DNA of 64,000 nucleotides from Beroe forskalii (lineage: Eukaryota > Ctenophora > Nuda > Beroida > Beroidae): positions 62,001-126,000 of the forward strand of contig WFMF01000145.1 in the NCBI GenBank assembly GCA_011033025.1. The letters are read 5' to 3'. This document shows positions 1 to 12,686 of this stretch, piece by piece; within the stretch, counting starts at the first letter, position 1, and each line of letters starts with the position of its first letter. The position numbers were made by a program, and so were the translations under genes. The notes under the pieces were generated by a model. The model had not been told where the DNA came from and made no database searches. It saw only the letters and a list, made by a program, of their open reading frames with translations.

Positions 1-4
1 TTAC

Positions 5-120
5 CTTGACAACGACCTCCTTGTCAGAGTCGTATCTCTGAGCAGCGTACATCTGATGGAGGTCTGTGGTGGAGAGGTCAAACACTGGCTCATACTCTGA
101 TAGGTACATCGTATATGCTC
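5..120 (-). CDS. Internal exon of an unidentified minus-strand gene (partial)
   Basis: Read on the minus strand, bases 120 down to 5 form an open exon of 116 bases bounded by a plausible acceptor (pyrimidine-rich stretch ending TGTAG just above 120) and a donor GTAA at 4-1. The reading frame gives AYTMYLSEYEPVFDLSTTDL followed by HQMYAAQRYDSDKEVVVK, which has the composition of a real soluble protein segment. The rest of the gene lies left of the window, or in upstream exons I could not identify. I do not recognise the family. The ATG at 109 could alternatively be the translation start, with the exon being the first coding one. Transcription would run away from the coiled-coil gene at 2259. 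Confidence 0.42.
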
Positions 121-2258
121 CTACAGGGGTTATATTTAATATTAGGAAAGGTAAACGGTGAAGGTAACGGTGTTACAGAAGGTAAAAATATAATTGATTG
201 TACGAGAAATTTTCGGTTGTAGAATTAAGTTCGTGATATGTGGAATTTTGGACAAGAATTGGAAACGAAACAAATAGAAACAATTCTGAATGACGAGCTT
301 GGAACTGACACCTTATATACTCGGAAACACCTCATTAATGTTAGGCGTGCTATAAATTACTCGTGGGTCACGTGCTCGATATCGTCATCACAAGGCCTGG
401 GAAACTGCGGCTTGATTACCAGGGTGTGATTGCTGAGTGGTCCGATTAATTGGTATTTTGATTGGGAGTCTCATGACACAGCCCTGATGAGCGTGTTGTT
501 ACGAAAACTCTATTGCGTTCATGCGAGGTAATTAAGCATCGCCCATTAACGACAAACTTGAAACAGAACAAACTTGAAACGTTGCAAAACCCTGGTATTG
601 GGTGTCAAATCAATTAAATTTCCTGATCCTTTTATTAAATTTGGCCAGTTCAAATTTGTGTAAAAAAGTTAGTGAACATGTTCTACAACTGCCACCTTGG
701 AATCTTCAATCTGTTTTTTTTACTTTTAATATTTTTCCGCGGTCTCTTACTAAAAACGTATCAAGAGAGAATTTATTGAATATCAAATCTTGAGAAATTT
801 GGCCCAAACTTTCTGAATTCAAAAATTTAAAAAAAATCAAACGGAGTGAGAGTGTAATTTAGTAAACTGAAAATATACCTGCTAGCTGTTACCGGACTAT
901 TTAATATAGTGTATGATCAATTATCATCGATGAAAACATCAATCAATTCATGCTAATCATGCTGATTGTCTATAATGGTCTATGAAATATGAGAGTTTTT
1001 ATTGGAAGTCTCATCAGAGTTCATTCATTGATGTCTAAGATGAAGCCAGGGTCATATGTGCTCAATAATTGAATAACTGGATTGTTTTTTAAGTTATAAT
1101 GAGGTCACCAATTAATAAGCTACCTTACTAACTACAAGACATCTGTCAATTCATAGGCATCTGTTACTAGGTAATTGGCCTTTGGGTCTACTGACGGAAT
1201 ACAATCGTTTTTCATTTAATCACAAACTGGGCTCAATATACCCCATTCAATGCTATGATAAATCTCGGCCCAATCTTGGCTCTAATAACTTCAGAATACT
1301 ACTTCTACTCACTCTCAGGTACAACCGTTAGATTTTGTTTTTTGTAGTACCAGGTTTGGATTTCAAACCCTAGCGAAGCAGAGCCACAACCAACAAACAA
1401 ATGACGCGAAAATAAATGAATACATTCCATCCAACATCGTATAAAAACCTCTGCGCAAATCTCTCATGGTACCAAGCAACTTAGTTAATGGAGACTGCTA
1501 CAACTCTACATTGTTCTCTTTGTCAAGCACCAAACGCCGTGACACCTTGAGGCATAAGCATGTTTTGTGAACAAGGGACATGTAGATTGCAAGGACAAAG
1601 CATGCAATAATGGCCATGGATCATTGTCAGGGTTGATTTATTCACCGAATGGCGTGATGGAGCCAGATAAAGAGGCAATTTATTGGAAAGCAACCAAGAC
1701 AGTCAGAAATCTGCAAGCAGACTAGTTCAAAATTCGGCAAGTTGATAGTACACAAGAACTATTCAACTTGCAGTCATCGTCAAATAAAATGATACTAATG
1801 AATATGTTTAATATTCATCCATGATTTAAAGTCTGATAATATTTCCGGATATCCGTGCTCCATTCTCATTATACGACCCGGTTTCAAGGCTAATTAGACC
1901 TCGTGATCTATCGTGATCAGTTAAGTTAGGATGGCTTATCAGACAAGATACCCCGTCATTCCCTCAATAATCCTGATTGGTAGCATCAGTGAGAGGCAGA
2001 GTGAAGGAAGATTTGTGATAGGATAACTGATAAGTATATCTTTTGCCCAGTCATCTGTTGATATTTCACCTCAATCCAATGATAACAGTCTTTCAAAACT
2101 GTAAACCATCCTTTCCTTATAAAACCACTTGTTTCCTTGTTTCCTTAGAATGATGATAAATCACGTGAGATCGAGGAACTGTCTTGTTTGAAATATTACC
2201 ACCCTCCTCAATTCTCAAATTTTTTCTAAATTTGAAACTATCACCCTCTTTCCCTCAG
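121..2258. other. Intergenic stretch, no gene supported
   Basis: AT-rich sequence with stops in every frame and no open frame with convincing coding composition. It separates the minus-strand exon at 5-120 from the first supported exon of the plus-strand coiled-coil gene at 2259. Promoters and 5' untranslated exons of both genes probably lie here. A short segment at 2149-2183, after an acceptor-like TTCCTTAG, reads NDDKSREIEELS, but its possible donors do not match the phase of the next exon, so it is not called. Confidence 0.4.
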
Positions 2259-2273
2259 AATATCTCGCTGCGG

Positions 2274-5200
2274 ATGCCGTCTGAGATCCACCCTGAGGTA
2301 GCTCACAAGGCAATCAGTATCCAGTCACTAGACGCCGTGTCGCTGACAGTAGCTAACGCTAGCACGAGCGATGAGCCCATAGCTAAGGAGGAAGCTGAGG
2401 TGGTCTACGTGGAGAAGCCGAGGAGTGTCGAGATGGCGGATGCTGCTACTGGTTAGTACTCTTATTTCGAGTCATATACGTTTATTACTTGAATAAGTAA
2501 TAACAAACAAAAACTTTAGATAATACAATTTAAACGGAGTATATTATTGAATGAGACTGTATGTTTCTGATTTTAAATTCGTCAGATACGGATGATTTGA
2601 TAGTAGAGATGGAGCTCACTCGGAGCATTATGCTGCAGACAGACCCTGTGGAGTTTGCTGAGGATAAGGCAAAGGGTCAGTAAATAATTATTGACAGGAT
2701 TGAAATTGACTTATTACTCTGGCCCTATTATACGGAGTACCAACCAGAACTTCATATAATATGGTCGCTCTTTTTTGAATGGTGCCAAATCATTTGTTCA
2801 AACGCTTGCGTATGAATTTTGAGTTCTATACATTTTTCTGGTTTTTGCTATTGTGAAGTCTAAAGCCAATAACACGCTACCTGTTTAGGACTGACCAACC
2901 CATTCGAGACTGATCTGATGGCTGGAAATATGAACTTCCTCAATACTGTTGGGGACTAGACAGAAGAATAGTAAGTTATTCTTCTTTTGTAGGTTTTGTA
3001 TAGAATGTCAGCTATTCTTTGAAACCATTAATTTCTATTCTTGGATCAGCACATTCTCTGGTGCAGGAAGCATCATTCTGATAACATATTATCATCTGGA
3101 ATGCTCTAATTATTGCACTGAAGTCAAGTTCACAAGAGCTTTGATTGTGGGATGTCTTGTTTGCTTTATACTCCGTGGGAAAGGTTTTCCCCAGCGGCGG
3201 AGCCTCGTGGAAACCACAATTACTAACTAACTACTACGGACATTCTTGTAAACCCTCCACTGCAATTCATACCATTCACATGACAACCTCCACAAGTTTG
3301 TGGGTTAACTTAATTTGACGTATTGCAGTAACAGAAAATAACCAAATTTAAAGTTTAATGCCATTAGAATCATTAAAGAACGTACATGGAACCCAAACGA
3401 TCCAACGTAATCAATTTACCAGTAAAAACCATGATAATGCGGTCAAAGTCAACCCTACCATTTTTTGTGACAGACAAACTGCCACTTCCACAATTCTAGA
3501 CTCGTTATTCATATCATGTTCCTTAAACCATGACAAAATGAATATTCAAAATACAGCTGTTTTTCGTACCGATAAGTTATTTTGGTACACGATTTTTTCG
3601 CAATTTTGCCAAATTTATCCGACTTCACTTCTAATAGCACTTTTGTGTCGTTATGCCAACCCTTGTTGACAACGTTGTCCCTGCACTCCGACCCCTTGAC
3701 AACATTATTCCCTGACAACCCCTTGTTCTCACCTCTCGACCTCGTGTTGTTCGCAGAGAACACGCAGAGTGAAGATGCTGCTGCCAACAAACCCGCCAAA
3801 GCTCGGGTTGTAGATACTCCGGGGTACACTCAGATGATTATCAAGCGGCTCAAGGAGGAACGCCAGAACGATATAGGTAATGGGCATTTTACAGTGTGCA
3901 CTTGGATTGATTAACTTTCTCACACGTGCAATTTACTTCGACTTCTCAGCGCTATGAATAGTAATTTGTGGGCAGGGGAATATGCTAGTTACCGGTAATT
4001 GGAAAAGGACTAGCATAATCCCCTGCCATTTGTGCGCCTTTCTTCCAATTGACCAATTCTCTCATTGATCAATAAATCGCTGATGAAACTCTCTCCCTTC
4101 AGCTAAGTTGGCAGACTACATCAAGCGAGAGAAGGGTCGTACTGAAGCTACCAGCAGGAAGCTAACTAAGGAACACAAGAGGGCTATGGACGCTCTGCGC
4201 AGGGAAATAAGAGGTTTTCAAACAGCAACTTTTCAAAAAATTTACCTCTTACCCTCAGTTTGTTATCATTTTCACTCTGAACGGTATATGCATACCTATT
4301 GGCATGTTTAGGTAATTTTTTAAATTTAATTATTATTATTATTATTAGATTTTTCCAAAAGATTGCTGATTCTTCTGAAATATTGTGCGCTATACTTGTA
4401 CATTTGAGTATCGAGCATCGCCCCATATCCCGTTGTTCACACTCCATCTTGTCCCAGCGATTGTCCTGGGTATTGTTCGGTACCGGGACAAGTTTTCTGC
4501 TCACTTCGCTAAGCAGGGAGTCACTACAGAGAACCTGGTTAACCCTACTGTGGCGGAGATTAAGAACGACAAGAACGAGAAAACCGCGGTCAGTTTCATG
4601 GGCTAAATTCATAATTAAATTGTGCGCCATTCAATCGAATTTTAGTATTTTATGATTCACATCTGCGAATCGACATTGTTTGCATCGACAACCATAGATC
4701 GATGAATTATACAAAATTTTATGCCATTAACTGCAGGTATCGTTGAAACATACTGCCATGGAAATACTCAACTGCATTGACTTCAACATGGGAATAGGAC
4801 TCAAGGAGATCCACATCAAGGTCAAGGAAACGCTTACTAATCAAAAGGTTTGGAAATTAATTGTTAATTAAGTCAGTTAATGTATGGACAGAAATTCACG
4901 TAAGCTGTACTTAACAGTTCTTACTTCTTATTCATTTTGATTATATCAATAGATTTTACGTATCGAAGTATTTCTTTATCCATATCACAGTAGAGAAGTA
5001 GTACCTACAATACGATCAACGAATGTCAGTATTGTATGTATTTTTGGCAAGTAGTAAGCATTTGGGAGCTACTTGGGTAGGTCATCCAACTCATCACTCC
5101 TCCACCAGAACACAGAACGGGAGCTGGCCATGAAGAACAAGAAGTTAGAGAAGACTAACAAGGCGGTGGAGACACTGGAGTCTCGCATAGCTCAGCTGCG

Positions 5201-8200
5201 TCGTGATGGAGAGAGACTGAGACTACGGGAACATTATACTAATGAGCGGTATAGGGAACTGCTTAAGAGGGAGGAGGACTTAGAGCGGGCAGAGGAGGCC
5301 CATGTTGCTAGGTAGTGTTGCTGTGTTGCTAGGTAGTGTTGCTGTGTTGCTTGGTAGTGTTGCTGTGTTGCTAGGTAGTGTTGCTGTGTTGGTAGGTAGT
5401 GTTGCTGTGTTGCTAGGTGTTGCTGTGTTGCTAGGTAGTGTTGCTAGGTAGTGTTGCTGTGTTGGTAGGTAGTGTTGCTGTGTTGCTAGGTAGTGTTGCT
5501 GTGTTGCTAGGTAGTGTTGCTGTGTTGGTAGGTAGTGTTGCTTTGTTGTAAGGTAGTGTTGCTAGGTAGTGTTGCTGTGTTGCTTGGTAGTGTAGTCAGG
5601 TAGTGTTGCTGTGTTGCTAGGTAGTGTTGTTGTGTTGCTAGGTAGTGTTGCTGTCTTGCAAGGAATGCTATATGTTATTTTATTAAGCTCATGTCCCTCA
5701 TCCCAGGATTGAGAACCGTTTGAGTGAGCTGTGGACGAAGTCAGCAACTGACATTGAGGAAGGTCTGGATGACATCCTGACAGTGAAACAGACCAGCCTC
5801 AGGAGGACCTCCGTCCGACCCCACCGACCAAAGGACAGGATGAAGATTACCTCTGATATCTTCGAGCCAGAGCAAAGTGTTACCAAATGTGAGTTTTGTT
5901 ATTGGAGTTGAGGATGTGGTGAATTCGGAAAAAAGCTTTGAAAACACTGTACAGGTACAATGTACATACTCTAATTCAAGATTTTCTTGAGTCAATTAAA
6001 ATTTTCATTTCAGCTCTGGATATCATAGAATCTGAAGAAGTCTCTTCCTCTGAAGCAGAAGAGGAAGAAGAAGAAGAAGAAGAGGTGGTAAGAGCAGTGG
6101 AGGTGGTTCAGAAATCAGATCAGGTATCAGAATTTAGAAAATGTGGAAGTAGTTCGCACTAACTTCAGATATAATGGGATTAATTCGATTTCTTGGGCAT
6201 CCCAGTTCCATTATTTTCTTCCACAAGTTCAACTCCCAACTCTATTTCATGCTCTGTTTCCTCAGGAATCTGACGCTGACAAGATTGAAATCACCAACAC
6301 TAAATCTGAGATGAGCAACAAAAACTCTGTCCTTGACAACAACCTGCCTGCTGTTCCCAGCAAGGGAACACTCCACAAAGGAAATGCTTTTGTTACCCAC
6401 TACATTCACAAGGTTTGTAGAGAAAAAAAACTGGTGCCAAAACGGCCTGGTCAGTCGTCAAATTCCTATTATTGTAATTGCTTTGCTGCAATGTATGAAC
6501 TGTTTTCACTGTTCATTGCTTTAATCTAATGCTTGGTAAATGTATGTTTGCTTCCTTGGAAACGATATGAGAACTTTCAACTGCCATTAACAAGCAAATT
6601 GGCAAAATAATACACAATTGTGCAATCCACGACTGCAAAGGTTCATCTGAAATTTAGTTCTCGGCTTTATGCCTCGACCATCGCAGGAATGAAAGGTAAT
6701 ATCTCGTTTATTGACTAATGAAATTGCTTATTGTTACACGAAACGTAAACTCTTCAATGCCATTTGCCCATCATGCCCAACCATGAGGATGCAATTTCCA
6801 CTTCTCCAGCCACCGTGTAATATCGGCGGCATTTAAGCTCACCCCAAGGATCCTAAAATCGGCCAATCAGCGCGTAATTTCACGATAAAGTCGCAAACTG
6901 ATTGGTCTCGATATCAAATTTACCTGTGGGTTTACACGTTTACACTGTCAATATAAGCTTCGTGTGACATGTATTGTTGGAGGAAAAAGACTCTTCTAGT
7001 GAGTATGATTGTCATGGTCCTTACATCAAATGGAAAAAGATTGCTGCCAGGGCTATTTTTGTCTTCAAATCTAATAGTTGACGCAGCTTTCATATCACTC
7101 ACAACAGCTCTTTGTACACACCTCATATCTTCCGGCTTGTCAATGCGTTTTTAATTAAGTCTTGCCATCAGTTATCACTGGTGCTCCCAGATGTATGTGA
7201 TAAGTTCTCTAAATTTAGTACATACTCTTGCTTCTGAACTGCACTTGTTTCATCTCACGCGACTGATCTCGATATGTCTTATGACTGATTGCAAAGGAGA
7301 CTTAGCCCCCTCTCTCAACCTCCCAAGTTCCAATGGAGCAAGCACTGTGTCATACCACCCATACAAGATATAGGGTGCACCAGAGGAAAGCGCAAAACAT
7401 GTCCTAACCAGCTCATGAGAAAACCTTTCAAGGAGAGAATTGTGCTACCATTTTCGTTAAATAAGGTTTTTCTTATGTTCTGCCCGTATTGTGTCCAAAA
7501 ATCAAAATGGGCGAAATTTATCAATTTCATACTATTTCAATCACAACTTCTGTTCCAACTCTTATATTTGAAGAAACTTTTCCTTTATGAAAGCTGCGTC
7601 AATCTTAGAAGGACATAGTTTAATGCACTGTGCCAAGGAAGTTAGCAAGTTTTTCCTGTCATGTCTTATTCCCTACTTCAGAGTTAAATAGTTCCCTATT
7701 TCAGAATGATAACGAGTGGAATGCTGCTCATAAGACTGAAGAGCTCAGACAGTACATTGAGGACAACTCTACCATCAAGCCAGCTACTATCATACACCCA
7801 GGTACTTGATACAATTGAGGGGGAATGTACATTGTACATCATACACCCAGGTAAATAATACAATTACAATGTACATTATACACCCAGGTACATTTCACAA
7901 TGTACAACGTACATAATACATTAGGCATATAGTATAAATCCAGGGGAATTGGTAGTTATCTAATGCCATTGTTGGTGCTTTCTGAGACGAATTTAATAGA
8001 ACTGCATTGCTGTTTGAATTGCTCCTTCACCAATTCTCTCATATGTCTTACAGGTGACGGGAAGTTCCTTCACTTTGACTCGAGTGTTGCTAAGATAGAT
8101 GACATGTATCAAATGATTGTGAACGGGAAACGCAAGAAACGAAGGGAAGCAGTCAGACAGGTTTGGGAAATATCAAAAAGAAAAAAGATACGATACGAAG

Positions 8201-10823
8201 TATTTGTTATATTATATTAGTCTATTTCAGTTTAGATTAAGAACCAAATAATTTTAGATCCAAATTTCAGCCTGTTATTTTGGGGAAATCGTGACACTGC
8301 GCCACCTGACCCGTCTAAGTCACCCGTAAACCACTTTGTTTAAATCTGTTAGGTACCCCTTCCAAATGTTTTATTCCCTGTTGCTTTTCAGTCTGATGTA
8401 TAGGTAAGTAGGTATACCTTACCCGGCTTGATATGTAGGGTATGTACCTTTTTTCTGTCTCATGAGTTATCTCACTGACTGAAACCCCTTAAATTGTTAA
8501 CAGACATGTTAATTATTAGAGTGAATTAGCTTACTAATAAGTCAATTGATTAGCTAATTTATAAGCTAATTAATTACTCATACTCTCTGTTTTAGAAAGA
8601 CACCACTGTGCTGCACTACAATGACAAGCCAATAGCAGAGATGCAGTTGACTATCCGGGCGTTGGACCAGGTCCACAACATCAACGTGCTGCGTAACGCC
8701 TACGAGAACAAGGCTATCGGCATCAGGGCTTACAGCAACGCCCTCGACCTGATCAGGTCAGTAATTATATCTTATTTAGGACTCATCGAATATCAAATCG
8801 TGAGCAACCTTGTTAAATTATTTCACCTTAATTTGACGTTTTAATTAATTCTGTGATTTCTTAACTTCACGTAACGAGGTAATTGTCGAATACTCGATTA
8901 CTGATTACTGAATGGGCTGTAACACGATTCCTCTACTTTGCACGATTTTATTGAATTGCCACTTACGAAGGGCTCAATGGATTTCGGTCGATTATTTTTA
9001 ATTCTGAGGAAAAATGACTTCCTGAAACCATTGTTTTCGTTCCAATTTTCCAAACATCTGCAATAATCCAATTCATTAATTTGTATGAGTGTTTAATGCT
9101 ATCATTAAATGACTTTTAATAATTTAAACTATGTATAGTTATTATTTTATCACAGCTCCTATAATTAGATTTAATATATTAAACCCGTGCCCCATTTTCT
9201 ATTATTCGCACATCAGTTGCCATATTCTTATATCTTTATCGGTAAATTTACCCAAACAGAGTTTAAAATCTTGTCACTTTTTTCGATATATCTGAGAAGA
9301 TGCGCGTCTTTCCCAATCACACTTACCCGGATTTGAGTGTTTCTGGGAATTCCAGGAGGAACTTGTCCCTGAAAGAAGCCCGGTTTAAGATGCTGACAGA
9401 GCGAATGGTGCAAGTAAAAGACCTTGCTGCAATGGAGAGCATGCTGAGACGCAACGAAGGTAAGTAATTCTTATTAATTATGGCTCGTTTTTTGTATTCC
9501 TGTTATCTGATGATCAAGTATTCATTGTGAATCAATTGTTTGATAAGATCTTAATCATTAATATTTTTGTGTAAATGCGTAATATTTCATATTGTTTGAG
9601 GTCACATTACGTCATTGCTTTAACTTTCAGCTGTGATCCGTCATTCACTTACATCCAATATGCGAATTGCGAACCGCAGGCGAGTTGAACTACACTTGTA
9701 ACTTCCAGCCTTTGTTCCACAGGAGATGAGATAGAGGATGACGTGGTTGAGGGTGTGCTGGACAGACTCCCCGAACTCCTCTGTAAACACACTGAACGCT
9801 ACCTCGAGAAAGTCAGAAAACTCATGAGGCTGAACACATACATCTTAGCAGAACAGGTGGGTTTCAATTAATTCTGGGGGGGGGTCATCAATTGAACATC
9901 TTATCGCTGTTTTTCTCGTGTTCATATCGAATTCGAATCTCGTACCTACATCTTACTGAGGTGTCGCCACCTCTGAGATCGGTGTCTGCAATTTCCAAAA
10001 AATCACAATTTGTACGCGTGTGATACTGATTTAACAGTATATTCACCTACGTACATGGCGCCGCGCGATCGGAAATTTCAGAAGAATTCTCATTTCTCGA
10101 GGTGGCGACACCTGCCTTACTCTCTCTCCTCGAACCCTTAATCAGGTACGAGTCTTCCAATCCATCAGAGACTGTGACTTGGCCATGAGATTGCGATTCC
10201 CATTCCCCATCCTTGGGGAGGATAAAAACAAGATTTTCTTCGAGCCCCCTGCTCTCAAGTCCAACTCCCATGTTGAGAGAAGCGGTGCGAACGCTTCACT
10301 GAGATATGGCGTTAAAGTGTCGTATCCGGCTCCCATGGACCCCGTCCTCACTACGACTAGTGCTCTCAAGAAAACCTCGAGAGGGAGAAAAAGGCTGTGG
10401 AGAAATCCTACTCTTATTGACGAGAACTTCGAGAATTCAGAGGTAATTCTTAAAGGCTGAGTGATAGCAATAGAGACTAATAAAATATAGGCCTGATCGA
10501 GCCTGATTTCTGAAAATATTGTAGAGCTGCGGATATTCCCATATTCGAAATTCACAATACTATAATATGTTATTTAAACGCTTATCAATTTTCAGCCAAT
10601 CCCGTACACTTTACTTCTCGATTGCAGCGCACTGAGACTTCACAACGATGTGAACCTTCCAATGGCTAAGATAAACCCCCACAAAACCATCCCTCCGATA
10701 AAAGCAGCTGCGGAGAAACCCGACCCAACCAGCTTCACCCTGCCCTTGGTGAACTGCTACTCCACTGCAGACAGCGGATACGATGGTTCGAATGTGGTTC
10801 TGGACCCGGCTAAATACATGTAA
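2274..10823 (+). CDS. Unrecognised coiled-coil, acidic-patch protein, 18 exons
   Basis: Eighteen exons join in consistent phase: 2259-2451, 2586-2675, 2889-2970, 3757-3876, 4103-4213, 4458-4588, 4737-4847, 5109-5311, 5707-5888, 6014-6123, 6266-6412, 7705-7801, 8054-8160, 8596-8756, 9356-9459, 9723-9856, 10146-10442 and 10596-10823 (TAA). The only phase conflict is exon 3 (see findings). The first in-frame ATG is 2274, giving about 860 residues; upstream exons are possible because 2259 is preceded by a good acceptor. The product has no signal peptide or membrane segment. Exon 8 encodes a strongly charged heptad-rich coiled coil (from NTERELAMKNKKLEKTNKAV to the end of the exon), exon 10 a run of nine glutamates, and exons 14-16 further helical charged segments. 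Exon 17 contains RLRFPFPILGEDKNKIFFEP. A structural or ciliary role would be a guess from composition only; I do not recognise the family. Confidence 0.78.
5303..5665 (+). repeat. 21-bp minisatellite starting at an exon-8 splice donor
   Basis: Immediately after the donor of exon 8 (exon ends at 5311 with GTTGCTAG, intron begins GTAGTG) the sequence repeats a 21-bp unit built from GTTGCTAGGTAGTGTTGCTG plus one base, about 17 times with small variants. Every full unit recreates the exon tail and donor (GCTAG followed by GTAGTG). The array therefore appears to have grown from the splice junction itself. Use of a downstream donor copy would add an immediate in-frame TAG. Confidence 0.85.
6413..7704 (+). 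other. Large intron 11 of the coiled-coil gene, no gene seen
   Basis: This 1.3-kb intron has no supported coding exon. At about 6870-6920 it contains an imperfect inverted repeat, CCAATCAGCGCG and AACTGATTGG, related to the better hairpin at 34729-34783. Confidence 0.5.
7790..7892 (+). repeat. Three local copies of an exon-12 donor site
   Basis: The end of exon 12 reads ATACACCCAG followed by GTAC. The same string followed by GTA recurs in the intron near 7840 and 7880, separated by related CAATGTACAT segments. This is a small tandem duplication spanning a 5' splice site, comparable to those at 5311 and 60095. Confidence 0.6.
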
Positions 10824-12686
10824 ATCCTATCCTCCTGATGTCAAATTTTTTGACGCTGAAACAGATCCTCTACAGGAAAAACATTGATGGATTGATCATC
10901 TTTCCGAGTTGATTTTAAGAAGGGATAATTGATCAAGGCGATGCTTCTTGTTGATGCTATGAAAAGAGGCGGCATCAAGACTTTCTGACTGGTTCAGGGT
11001 GTTCAATGGGATCATTGGAACAAACAGATAATTTCAAAGTATCACACACTTGATGAGAACAGATGTTATAGATGCCTGTTCAATTTTACACATCACCAAT
11101 CTATTTCTTTACATTCGATTTTAATTTTTATCATTCTGCATCATATCTACAATCTGTAATACTAACCATCATAGCCATGGCAATTTAAGTGTATCATTCC
11201 GTCATGAAACGGACAAAACTTGCAGAAATAGAGCCATAGAAGTGTTCAATTGTTCAAATAAACTAACAAATCCATACCCAACGCGGATAGGGGTGTTTGG
11301 CAAGCGAACCATTATCCAACGCGATAAGGTACCTCAACATGATATCCGTGATCATGATGCGCGGCGTCAGATTCATCTAACGGCGCGCACAAATGTAAGC
11401 TCTGGTTTAGGAGGACCTATTTTGCGCGCACAAGCGCGCGCGTTCAGAGAACACGCAAAATGTCTGCGACTTTCGGGAAAAAAAAGTTACTTGAGATGTA
11501 TACCCTCAAAAGCCCGCGGCGCGTACACACACCTATGCGGGCTAAAAAAGGCGCGTGAACAAACAGGGACCTGGGACACTTAGCATGTGGTTTTAGACCA
11601 AGCCTAACCTGTGTTACCTTACCTTAGAGTACCTTAGAGTCTGTTTAGCCGGGATCACAGATGGGCGACGTCAACATGCGAGTCTTCCAAGCCTGCCATT
11701 CTGGAACATCTCTGAAGATTCCATTCAAGAAGGCTGTTGCTGTTCACAGCAGTGTATCCTGTTGTTGGAGGTGTGTCGGGAAAGCTCTCAAGAAATCTTC
11801 CCAGAGCCACTTTGAATGAATCAAGTGTGGACTGTTCGTTAACGGATTTAGGAAGAATATTCCAGAGAAGGGCTGCTTTCACTCCAAAGGAGTTGTTGTA
11901 GTGTTAGTAAAACTGCACTGGCCATTTGTTTATTTGCTATCGTTGATAGACTCGCTCTAGCTCTTATGAACGATAGTAGGATTTTACCCTACCCTCCGCC
12001 GCGCGCCATTTTTCTCCGCAACACGACCCTCCAAATTTCCGAGTGTTGCGCGCTAGGGATGGGTGAAATCCATCTAATGAACGAGTGAGCGACGCGCTGT
12101 GCGTAGCTTGCGTCAACGGGTTTAAGCCCGCATAGGTGTATTTATGCGCTGCGCGCTTCCTTCCCATCTGAGGAAGCAAGCCGCGCAACGCAAATAGGGG
12201 TATACCTCAATCAATAGCCTTTTACTTGTTATACGTGTTTAGCAAGAGCAGGGGTTACATTGATTTGCAACTGCGTTTGATTTTTCCGGAAATGGCTTGG
12301 TATGCTAATAAAGTAGCAAAGTAAACATCAATAACATCAATAACATGAATGATGCGCTTATGGATTTATATCTCAAATGGATGCAATGTCATTTACTACT
12401 TATTTACTACTTACTGAGTAATGCATTATGCGGTGTACTGTTTGGAGTTTATTCATCAAACCTAATACAAACTTGCAAAAATGCAAAATCAATCGATTTA
12501 TCATGAGTACCATTTTTTGGGGAAAAATTGAGTTCCAATTGTCACTCATTTGTCACTTATTGATTTTTATTTATGCTCTATGTCATATGGAATATTGTAA
12601 ATAGAATGCTGTAAACATTTTATTCAAATTCAAATTCAAATTCAAGATTATCTCCTGGAATATAGTTGATACATTCCTCTGTCAAA
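10824..12686. other. Intergenic region with decayed repeat DNA
   Basis: Between the stop of the coiled-coil gene and the start of the CDIN1 homologue there is no intact gene. The part from about 11260 to 12200 is richer in CG than its surroundings. It holds an inverted pair, ACACCTATGCGGGCT near 11527 and AGCCCGCATAGGTGT near 12125, on either side of a retrotransposon tail. Near 12620 there are tandem AAATTC hexamers. Confidence 0.5.
11655..11915 (-). mobile_element. 3' tail of a non-LTR retrotransposon reverse transcriptase (fragment)
   Basis: On the minus strand a short open frame reads NSFGVKAALLWNILPKSVNE followed by a segment containing TLDSFKVALGRFLE. This W-N-x-L-P ... S-x-x-x-F-K-x-x-L pattern is the usual C-terminal end of CR1/jockey-type LINE reverse transcriptases. 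No catalytic palm motif or endonuclease is present, so this is a 5'-truncated dead copy. Confidence 0.6.

Noticed and set aside
2149-2183. Possible short upstream exon (NDDKSREIEELS) of the coiled-coil gene
   Set aside because: The available donors leave the wrong phase for the exon at 2259.
10628-10669. Alternative last exon of the coiled-coil gene starting after ATTGCAG
   Set aside because: It gives only 13 codons; the acceptor at 10595 gives a 75-codon coding end with good composition.
11242-11583. 113-codon open frame near the retrotransposon tail
   Set aside because: Its composition is arginine- and lysine-rich from CG-rich repeat DNA; there is no family resemblance and no splice context.
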